Origin: CAHJXF01 sp964657795
Lineage (GTDB): Bacteria; Pseudomonadota; Gammaproteobacteria; Burkholderiales; Burkholderiaceae_D
NCBI GenBank assembly: GCA_964657795.1
Contig: CAZZWS010000261.1
Location: forward strand, 1 to 5,136
Direction of reading: 5' to 3'
DNA length: 5,136 nt
The position numbers and the translations under genes were made by a program. Each line of letters opens with the position of its first letter. Position 1 is the first letter of the stretch. Shown piece by piece: positions 1-5,136 of the stretch. A model generated the notes under the pieces. The model was not told where the DNA came from. It made no database searches and saw only the letters and a program-made list of their open reading frames with translations.

Positions 1-42
1 GCCACCCTTGTCGCCGCGTTTATCGCCACCCTTGTCGCGACC
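1..42 (-). repeat. 12-bp tandem repeat encoding (G/R)(G/R)DK tetrapeptides
   Basis: Within the adaptor, three consecutive 12-base units (31-42, 19-30, 7-18) encode GRDK, GGDK and RGDK, and a further GG follows at the edge. A 13-base exact match (GCCACCCTTGTCG on the plus strand) occurs at 1-13 and 25-37. The period is a multiple of three, so unit gain or loss would keep the frame. The repeat runs off the window, so copy number is unknown. Confidence 0.75.
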
Positions 43-1410
43 CTTGCCCTCCTCGTTTTCGCCCGCCTTCTCGTCGCCCTTCCCCGCCTGTTTCTCCTGA
101 CGCTCCTTCGCGCGCCGCTTCTTCGCATCCGGGTCGGGCTTCGGCAGCTTCGCGCGCTCCTCGGGCGTGAGGTCCTCGACGACCGCGACGCGCAGGCCGT
201 CGGCGCGCGCCATCACCGCTTCGCCGGGGATCAGCAATGGCGTGCCGCGCCGGGGACTCTCGAAGCCGACCTGCGCGTACATGCCGGGCACGAGACGATG
301 CTGCGGGTTCGGGACCTGCACCTCGGTCAGCAACGTGCGCGCCGACGGGTCGAGGGACTGAGCCGTGCGCGTGACGCTGCCCTTGAAAGGCTCGTCGAAG
401 CCCTGCACGAAGACGTTGGCCGGCGTATCCGCATCGACCGACGCCGCGTTCTCCTGCGGCACGGAGACGAACACGCGGACGCGGTCCGCTTGCGCGATGC
501 GGAAGAGTTCGGTCGACGAACCGCCGGACATGTTCTGCGTCTCGGTGGCGCTGCTGTTCGCGGAGCCCGTACCGGAAGAAGCGCCCGACGACGTGCTCGC
601 CGAATTCATCGTGCTGCTCGACGCCGAGTTCGCCCCCGACGCGTTGATCAGCGCGCCCACGTCCACGTTGCGCGCGGTGACGATGCCGTCGAACGGCGCG
701 CGGACCTTCTCGTACCCCTGCAGCACGACGAGGCGCTGCAGGTTGGCCTGCGCGGAGCCCACGTTGGCCACGGCCGAGACCACACCGGCCCGCGCGGTGT
801 CGAGGTCCTGCCGACCCTGGTCCACCTGCTGCTGCGCGACCGCCTGGTCCTTGATGAGTTGGGCCAGCCGGTCGTAGCTGACCTGGGACAACGCGACCCG
901 GGCCTTCGCGTCGTTGACGGCGGAGCGCGTGGAATCGAGTTGCTGGCGCGCCATCGCGACCTGCTGGTCGAGATCCGGTGAGTCGATCTCGGCCAAGACC
1001 TGCCCGCGGTGCACGGCGTCGCCGATGTCGACATGGCGCGTGGCCAGATACCCGGAGGCGCGGGCGAACAGCGAAGCCTCGGTCAACGGGCTGATGCTGC
1101 CGGGCAGCCGCAGATCGCTGGTCGCCGACGACGTCCTGACATCGATGACGCCGACCGTCGGAATGAGGTTGCGCGCGTCCTCGTTGGCCTGCCTGGCCTC
1201 GCTCTCACGACGATGATGGAAGAACCAGCCGAGCAGCAACAGCAAGACGATGACGGCGACCACGATGGCGATGACACGGAAGCGCTTGCGCCGGTCGCCG
1301 CCATCGTCACGGCTCCCGGGCTTAGGCGCCGGCAGCAGCTTCGGCTGTTCCGGCGCCGGCAGCAGCTTGGTTTCCTCGGGCCGCGGTAGTGCGAGAGTCT
1401 CTTCGGTCAT
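1..1410 (-). CDS. RND periplasmic adaptor (membrane-fusion protein, HlyD/AcrA-like), C-terminus beyond window
   Basis: Adaptor that bridges the permease to an outer-membrane channel. The frame begins MTEETLALPRPEE and is open for 470 residues to the left edge. In order: a cytoplasmic tail with two KLLPAP copies (15-20, 24-29); a signal-anchor helix (about 44-63) after RRKRFR, with no lipobox; first half-lipoyl motif (about 117-142, ASGYLATRHVDIGDAVHRGQVLAEID region); an alpha-helical hairpin (about 145-232); second half-lipoyl (about 235-254, VRAPFDGIVTARNVDVG); a Ser/Asn/Thr-rich insert (about 257-299); beta-barrel (about 300-385); the start of the membrane-proximal domain (about 390-412); then a charged segment (413-470). 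In the hairpin, the RxxxLxxxxxxS channel-binding pattern of AcrA appears as Arg181, Leu185 and Ala192, so the serine is replaced. The start lies one base after the permease stop, implying co-transcription and probable translational coupling. The membrane-proximal domain should resume to the left, outside the window. Confidence 0.93.
   Translation of the reverse strand, partial: MTEETLALPRPEETKLLPAPEQPKLLPAPKPGSRDDGGDRRKRFRVIAIVVAVIVLLLLLGWFFHHRRESEARQANEDARNLIPTVGVIDVRTSSATSDLRLPGSISPLTEASLFARASGYLATRHVDIGDAVHRGQVLAEIDSPDLDQQVAMARQQLDSTRSAVNDAKARVALSQVSYDRLAQLIKDQAVAQQQVDQGRQDLDTARAGVVSAVANVGSAQANLQRLVVLQGYEKVRAPFDGIVTARNVDVGALINASGANSASSSTMNSASTSSGASSGTGSANSSATETQNMSGGSSTELFRIAQADRVRVFVSVPQENAASVDADTPANVFVQGFDEPFKGSVTRTAQSLDPSARTLLTEVQVPNPQHRLVPGMYAQVGFESPRRGTPLLIPGEAVMARADGLRVAVVEDLTPEERAKLPKPDPDAKKRRAKERQEKQAGKGDEKAGENEEGKGRDKGGDKRGDKGG
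1325..1368 (-). repeat. Direct repeat (17 bp x 2, 27-bp period) encoding KLLPAP
   Basis: The 17-base string GGCGCCGGCAGCAGCTT occurs exactly at 1325-1341 and 1352-1368. It lies in the adaptor's N-terminal cytoplasmic tail and encodes KLLPAP twice, nine residues apart, just before the basic stretch and membrane anchor. It looks like a local in-frame duplication. A role for the motif is not known to me. Confidence 0.8.
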
Positions 1411-1411
1411 G

Positions 1412-4400
1412 TCATGCCGCCTGTGTACCGTCGGGCTGCCGCTCTTCAGCCTGGTGATATTCGTCCTCGACTTCGCGATCGCGGTCGCGCGGGGGTTCCT
1501 TGCGCAGCCAGGCGTAGAGCACCGGCACGATGAACAGCGTGCCGACGGTCGCGACCAGCAGCCCGCCGATGACCGCGCGGCCCAGCGGAGCGTTCTGCTC
1601 CCCGCCCTCGCCGAGTCCGAGCGCCATCGGCAGCATGCCCAGCACCATCGCGAGCGCTGTCATGATCACCGGACGCATGCGGGTGTAACCGGCGGCGAGC
1701 GCCGCATCGCGCGCGGACTTGAGTTCGGGCTTGCCTTCTTCCTTGGCTGGCCTGGGCGCTTCCTTCCTTGCGTCGGCGCCCTCACCTTCGTGCCTGGCCT
1801 CGTCCTCACCCGTTTCGTCCTTCTTCGGCCGCCTCTCGTCTTCCGCGAACACGATCATCAGGATCGTGTTGGACGTGGCCACGCCGATCGCCATGATCGA
1901 ACCCATCAGCGACGGCACGCTGAACGTCGTCATCGTCAGGAACAGCATCCACAGCACGCCCGACAACGCGCCCGGTACCGCGGCCAGCATGATCAGCGGG
2001 TCCATCCACGACTGGAAGTTGACGACGATCAGCAGGTAGACGAAGAGGATCGCGAAGACGAGGCCGAGCTCCAGGCGCAGGAACGACTTGTTCATCGTGT
2101 CGACCTGGCCGCGCGTCGTGATCATCGTGCCCTTCGGCACCTGGTCCTTGTAGCGCGCGACGATCTTGTCGATCTCCGACGCGACGCCGCCGAGATCGCG
2201 CCGGTCGGTGCTGGCGTAGATGTCGTACACCGGCTGCACGTTGTAATGCGACACCGCAGCGGTCGATGTGGTCCGTTTCATCGTCGCGAGGTTGCCGAGA
2301 AGCTGCGGCGCCGCGCTGGTGTTTCCACTGTTGCCGGAGGCCGTGATCGGCGTGCGCCGCAGCGCGTCGAGCGAGTCGATCCGGATCTGCGGGGTCTGTA
2401 CCGCGATCTGGTAGCTGACGCCGTTTTCCTGGTCGAGCCATTGCGTCGGCGCGACCTGACTCGTCGAAGCCAGCGAGATCAGCACGCTGTTGGCGACGTC
2501 CTTCTGGGTCAGGCCCGCCATCTGCGCCTTGTCGCGATCGACGTCGACGCCCATCGTCGGCGTGTCGGTCTCCTGGCCGAGGTGCACGTCGACGGCGCCC
2601 GGGATGCGACGGATCTCGTCCAGCATCCTGCGGGCGACCTCGAGATTCTTCTCCTTCTCGCGGCCCGTGACCTGCACGTCGATCGGGGCCGGCAGACCGA
2701 AGTTGAGGATCTGGTTCGTGATGTTGGCGGCCTGGAAGAAGAAGGTCTCGTCCGGGAAATGTTCGGCGAGGTCCCGGCGCAGGTCGCGTTCGTAGTCCTG
2801 CGACGGCTGGTGGTCCGGCTTCAGCGAGATCAGGATCTCGCCGTCCGAGGAGCCCAGCGTCGCGATGTCTCCGGTCGCGAGGTTGAGGCTCCCGGTCGGC
2901 AGGCCGATGTCGTCGAGGATGGTCTGCAGCTCGCTCGGCGGGATGCGCGTGCGGATCTCCTTCTCGATCGCCGCGAAAACCTGTTCGGTCTCCTCGATGC
3001 GCAGGCCCGCTGGCGCGCGCACGTGCAGCCGCAACTGCCCCGAATCGACGTACGGAAAGAAGTCGCGACCGATGAACGGAACGAGCGCGGACGACAGCAG
3101 CACGAAGATCAGGAAAGGGATCAGGACCCAGCCCCGATGATCGAGAGCCCATGCGAGAGCGCCCTTGTAACGTTCACGCATGGCCTCGAAGCGCTTCTCG
3201 AACCTTTCGTGGATGCCGCTGAAGAACGCCACGATCCGGGCGCCACGACCGCGTGGCCGGCTCGACCGATCGCTCTGCCTGTCCGCGTTTTCCTTCTGCT
3301 CGAGCTCCTTCGGCAACAGGAAACGGATCATCGTCGGGATGATCGTGCGGCTCAGCAGGTAGGACGTCGCCATCGCGAAGACCACGGCGCCGGCCAACGG
3401 AGTGAACAGGTACTTGGCCACGCCGGTCAGCAGCAGAACCGGTACGAACACGATGCAGATCGACAGCGTCGACACCAGCGCCGGCACCGCGATCTGCTGC
3501 GCTCCGTCGAGGATGGCGCGGGTCAGCGGTTTCTTATGGTCGAGATTGCGATAGGTGTTCTCGACCTCGACCGTCGCATCGTCGACCAGCACGCCGACCG
3601 CGAGCGACAGGCCACCGAGCGTCATGATGTTGATGGTCTGCCCGAGCAGCGCGAGAACGCCGAGCGACGTCAGGATGGACAGCGGAATCGTGACGAAGAC
3701 GATCAGCGTACTGCGCCAACTACCGAGGAACAGCAGGATCATCAGGCCGGTCAGCAGCGCTGCGATGGCGCCTTCGCGCAGCACGCCGTTGATTGCGGCG
3801 CGCACGAAGACCGACTGGTCGAACAGTTGCTCGACGTGCAGGCCCTTCGGCATGTCGGCGCCGATGGTCGCGAGCTTCTTCTTGATGTCGCTGACGATGT
3901 CGAGCGTCGACGTCTCGCCGTGCTTCACGATGGTCAGCAGCACGCCGTGCTTGCCGTCCTGCCGCACGATGTTGGTCTGCACCGCGTGCCCGAGCTTGAC
4001 CTGGGCCACGTCGCGCATGTAGACCAGCGACCCGTTGCTGAGCTTGATCGGCAGTGCGTTCAAGCCCTCCACCTTGAGCGGGCTGCTGTTGAGTTGCACC
4101 TGGTATTCGCGCGTGCCGATCTTGGCCGTGCCGGCCGGCACGATGAGGTTCTGTGCGGCCAGCGCATTGGAGACGTCGGTGGCCGACAGGCCGCGCGCGT
4201 AGAGCGACGCCGGATCGAGATCGACCATGACCTGCGGCGTCGCCCCGCCGAGCGGCAACTGGATCGACGCGCCCTGGATCGTCGCGAGCTGCGTCCGGAT
4301 GAAGTTCTGCCCCTGGTCGTAGAGCTCCTGTTGCGAAAGCGTGTCGCTCTTGATCGCGAGCTGGATGATCGGCACGCTCGACGCGTCGTACTGCAGGATG

Positions 4401-4783
4401 TTGGGCGCGAAGATGCCGGGTGGCAGCGGTCGCAGAATGGTCTGCGACAGCGCCGTGATCTCGGCGATGGCCGTCTCGACCTTCGAGCCCGGCTGCAGAT
4501 AGACCTTGATGACGGAGATTCCCGGGTACGACGTCGACTCCATGTGCTCGATGTCGTTGACGGTCGTCGTCATGGCGCGCTCGTCGATGGTGACGATGCG
4601 GTCCGCCATCTCCTGCGGCGGCATGCCGGTGTAGCTCCACACCACGCTCACGACGGGGATGTCGATGAACGGGAAGATGTCCTTTCGCATCGCGATGATG
4701 GAGCCGATGCCGAGGACGAGCATCAGCAAGGCCATCACGGCGAAGGTGTACGGACGGCGGAGGGCGAGGCGGACGATCCACAT
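1412..4783 (-). CDS. RND efflux transporter permease, AcrB/HAE1-like (complete)
   Basis: Inner-membrane pump subunit of a tripartite efflux system, expected to exchange protons for drugs or other small amphiphiles. At 1123 residues it is somewhat longer than AcrB (about 1050). The duplicated RND layout is visible: TM1 about 12-31, first periplasmic porter region to about 330, TM2-TM6 about 335-488, a cytoplasmic amphipathic stretch about 517-540, TM7 about 548-572, second periplasmic region to about 900, then TM8-TM12 about 903-1092. TM4 has VGVLVDDATVEVEN with Asp401 and Asp402, matching AcrB Asp407/Asp408. This argues against the heavy-metal CzcA type. Arg1035 and Thr1042 match AcrB Arg971/Thr978, but the AcrB Lys940 position is Ser971 (GVATSNTIL). 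A charged linker (about 981-1022) separates TM10 and TM11. The start MWIVRLALRRPYTF fits the family; no clear Shine-Dalgarno precedes it. It is first in the operon, ahead of its adaptor. Substrate unknown. Confidence 0.95.
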   Translation of the reverse strand: MWIVRLALRRPYTFAVMALLMLVLGIGSIIAMRKDIFPFIDIPVVSVVWSYTGMPPQEMADRIVTIDERAMTTTVNDIEHMESTSYPGISVIKVYLQPGSKVETAIAEITALSQTILRPLPPGIFAPNILQYDASSVPIIQLAIKSDTLSQQELYDQGQNFIRTQLATIQGASIQLPLGGATPQVMVDLDPASLYARGLSATDVSNALAAQNLIVPAGTAKIGTREYQVQLNSSPLKVEGLNALPIKLSNGSLVYMRDVAQVKLGHAVQTNIVRQDGKHGVLLTIVKHGETSTLDIVSDIKKKLATIGADMPKGLHVEQLFDQSVFVRAAINGVLREGAIAALLTGLMILLFLGSWRSTLIVFVTIPLSILTSLGVLALLGQTINIMTLGGLSLAVGVLVDDATVEVENTYRNLDHKKPLTRAILDGAQQIAVPALVSTLSICIVFVPVLLLTGVAKYLFTPLAGAVVFAMATSYLLSRTIIPTMIRFLLPKELEQKENADRQSDRSSRPRGRGARIVAFFSGIHERFEKRFEAMRERYKGALAWALDHRGWVLIPFLIFVLLSSALVPFIGRDFFPYVDSGQLRLHVRAPAGLRIEETEQVFAAIEKEIRTRIPPSELQTILDDIGLPTGSLNLATGDIATLGSSDGEILISLKPDHQPSQDYERDLRRDLAEHFPDETFFFQAANITNQILNFGLPAPIDVQVTGREKEKNLEVARRMLDEIRRIPGAVDVHLGQETDTPTMGVDVDRDKAQMAGLTQKDVANSVLISLASTSQVAPTQWLDQENGVSYQIAVQTPQIRIDSLDALRRTPITASGNSGNTSAAPQLLGNLATMKRTTSTAAVSHYNVQPVYDIYASTDRRDLGGVASEIDKIVARYKDQVPKGTMITTRGQVDTMNKSFLRLELGLVFAILFVYLLIVVNFQSWMDPLIMLAAVPGALSGVLWMLFLTMTTFSVPSLMGSIMAIGVATSNTILMIVFAEDERRPKKDETGEDEARHEGEGADARKEAPRPAKEEGKPELKSARDAALAAGYTRMRPVIMTALAMVLGMLPMALGLGEGGEQNAPLGRAVIGGLLVATVGTLFIVPVLYAWLRKEPPRDRDREVEDEYHQAEERQPDGTQAA
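1417..1422 (-). promoter_or_regulatory. Probable ribosome-binding site of the adaptor gene
   Basis: On the minus strand AGGCGG lies inside the last codons of the permease, six bases before the adaptor ATG at 1410-1408. It is an imperfect Shine-Dalgarno, but the spacing is suitable. Because the site is inside the upstream gene and only one base separates stop from start, ribosomes ending the permease probably help start the adaptor. This supports the choice of adaptor start. Confidence 0.5.
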
Positions 4784-4870
4784 GGGGACGGGTCTTTTGG
4801 ATCGGAGGCGCGATCCTGCCGCCTGACGACGCGGCTCGCAGCCTGCATCGCGGAAGACCCTGCCGGATTC

Positions 4871-4889
4871 GTCGCGTTAACTTAGCGAC
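4871..4889. promoter_or_regulatory. Interrupted inverted repeat, possible operator
   Basis: GTCGC (4871-4875) and GCGAC (4885-4889) form a perfect 5-bp inverted repeat around a nine-base A/T-richer centre containing the palindrome GTTAAC. It lies about 90 bases upstream of the permease start, a plausible place for a repressor site. The arms are short and could occur by chance in GC-rich DNA. There is no other evidence that a protein binds here. Confidence 0.2.
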
Positions 4890-5022
4890 GGGGCAGGCAC
4901 GCGGGTATGAGACAAGCGCTCATTGCGTTGTATTCCCGTTCGCCGAGGTGGGTAGTTTTCAGACCGCAGTGTGATCCGGGCGCTATGAGGTGCGGAGGCG
5001 TATGTTCCGCCGCGGGGGGGCT

Positions 5023-5052
5023 GTTACTTTCTTGAACCGCAAAGAAGGTGAC
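5023..5052. repeat. Hairpin resembling a dispersed Xanthomonadales-type intergenic repeat
   Basis: GTTACTTTCTT (5023-5033) can pair with AAGAAGGTGAC (5042-5052) as an 11-bp stem with two G-U pairs (as plus-strand RNA) around an eight-base loop. The sequence continues ACCAAGGAGG. From memory, many Xanthomonadaceae and related genomes carry intergenic elements with GTTACTTTCTTT, a short loop, then AAAGAAAGTAACCAAAGAAAGG. This copy fits that pattern with several substitutions. No T-tract follows on either strand, so it does not look like an intrinsic terminator. The match to the family is recall, not a search result. Confidence 0.45.
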
Positions 5053-5053
5053 C

Positions 5054-5063
5054 AAGGAGGAGG
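5054..5063 (+). promoter_or_regulatory. Strong Shine-Dalgarno-like sequence before a possible start at 5072
   Basis: AAGGAGGAGG ends eight bases before an ATG at 5072-5074; spacing and sequence are both near ideal. It adjoins the repeat-like hairpin, whose usual continuation is also purine-rich, so the match could be a by-product of the repeat. It is the best evidence that the short frame to its right may be translated. Confidence 0.35.
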
Positions 5064-5071
5064 AAAGACGT

Positions 5072-5136
5072 ATGTTGGAGTTGAAGTTGACTCGGTTTCG
5101 CGGACATCCGATCCTTTTGATGGGAGGTGTCCACGA
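5072..5136 (+). CDS. Possible 5' end of an unidentified gene, cut off by the window
   Basis: An ATG frame is open to the right edge for 21 codons (MLELKLTRFRGHPILLMGGVH). I do not recognise it. In favour: a near-ideal ribosome-binding site eight bases upstream and divergent orientation from the efflux operon. Against: it is very short, begins directly after a repeat-like hairpin, and its codon choice (three TTG in the first six codons, plus TTT, ACT, GGA and CTT) is less GC-biased than the two clear genes. It could be a real gene start, horizontally acquired sequence, or a chance frame. Confidence 0.3.
   Translation, partial: MLELKLTRFRGHPILLMGGVH

Larger units (their letters stand above)
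4784..5071. other. Non-coding region upstream of the efflux operon
   Basis: No convincing gene is present. This stretch should contain the promoter of the minus-strand operon, but I could not find a -35/-10 pair with good spacing on that strand, and none is claimed. The bases just before the permease start (AAAAGACCCGTCCCC on the minus strand) contain no clear Shine-Dalgarno, so the permease start may be weakly translated or use another mechanism. The region also holds a short inverted repeat at 4871-4889, a seven-G run at 5014-5020 and a longer hairpin at 5023-5052, annotated separately where worthwhile. A small open frame at 4907-5035 looks spurious. No regulator gene is visible within the window. 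Confidence 0.6.

Noticed and set aside
298..981. Plus-strand open frame of 227 codons opposite the adaptor
   Set aside because: The minus-strand frame here encodes the lipoyl, hairpin and barrel motifs of an adaptor. The plus-strand product is Arg/Ala/Asp-rich with no recognisable motif and is an antisense shadow.
1806..3152. Minus-strand frame of 448 codons overlapping the permease in another frame
   Set aside because: Arg/Pro/Asp-rich out-of-frame translation of the permease gene; no family features.
1412..4783. Heavy-metal (CzcA/CusA) pump identity for the permease
   Set aside because: TM4 has the VDDATVEVEN form with two aspartates, typical of the hydrophobe/amphiphile efflux group, not the DGAVIIVEN form I associate with CzcA-type pumps.
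1250..4885. Very long open frame on the plus strand (1211 codons) opposite the permease
   Set aside because: It is antisense to a clear RND permease. Its translation is dominated by Arg, His, Asp and Gln with no domain pattern, as expected where GC-rich codons suppress stops on the opposite strand.
4907..5035. Plus-strand 42-codon frame (MRQALIALYSRSPRW...)
   Set aside because: No ribosome-binding site, atypical composition, and its end (GGLLLS) is simply the translation of the hairpin repeat's left arm. Such small frames are commonly false calls over repeats.
5023..5052. Intrinsic terminator
   Set aside because: The hairpin is AT-rich in its stem and has no T-tract after it on either strand.
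5024..5107. Minus-strand 27-codon frame (MSAKPSQLQLQ...)
   Set aside because: Very short, stops inside the hairpin, poor ribosome-binding site, and overlaps the better-supported plus-strand start signal.

Overview
This window is most likely from a GC-rich proteobacterium. The codon third positions are strongly G/C, and both recognisable genes belong to a proton-driven RND multidrug-efflux system of the Gram-negative tripartite type. A degenerate hairpin near the right edge (GTTACTTTCTT facing AAGAAGGTGAC, then ACCAAGG) resembles, from memory, a dispersed repeat of Xanthomonadaceae/Rhodanobacteraceae genomes. I therefore lean towards that order of Gammaproteobacteria; Burkholderia-like Betaproteobacteria remain possible.

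Almost the whole window is one operon on the minus strand, read right to left. First comes a complete RND permease (4783 to 1412, 1123 residues). One base after its stop, a periplasmic adaptor (membrane-fusion protein) starts at 1410. It stays open to the left edge, giving 470 residues with no stop. A matching outer-membrane factor would be expected further left, outside the window, but nothing here shows it. The permease would take substrate from the periplasm or inner membrane using proton influx, and the adaptor would join it to an outer-membrane channel. The substrate cannot be read from the sequence.

The right end (4784-5136) holds no confident gene. It contains the probable upstream control region of the operon, a short interrupted inverted repeat, the repeat-like hairpin, and a possible plus-strand reading frame with a good ribosome-binding site that starts at 5072 and is cut off after 21 codons.

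The system belongs to a known family; I see no new kind of system. The unusual points are within the proteins. The permease lacks the TM10 lysine of the AcrB proton relay and has a charged linker between TM10 and TM11. The adaptor has a Ser/Asn/Thr-rich insert between its lipoyl and beta-barrel parts, and a Lys/Asp/Glu/Gly-rich segment with a 12-bp tandem repeat that runs off the window.
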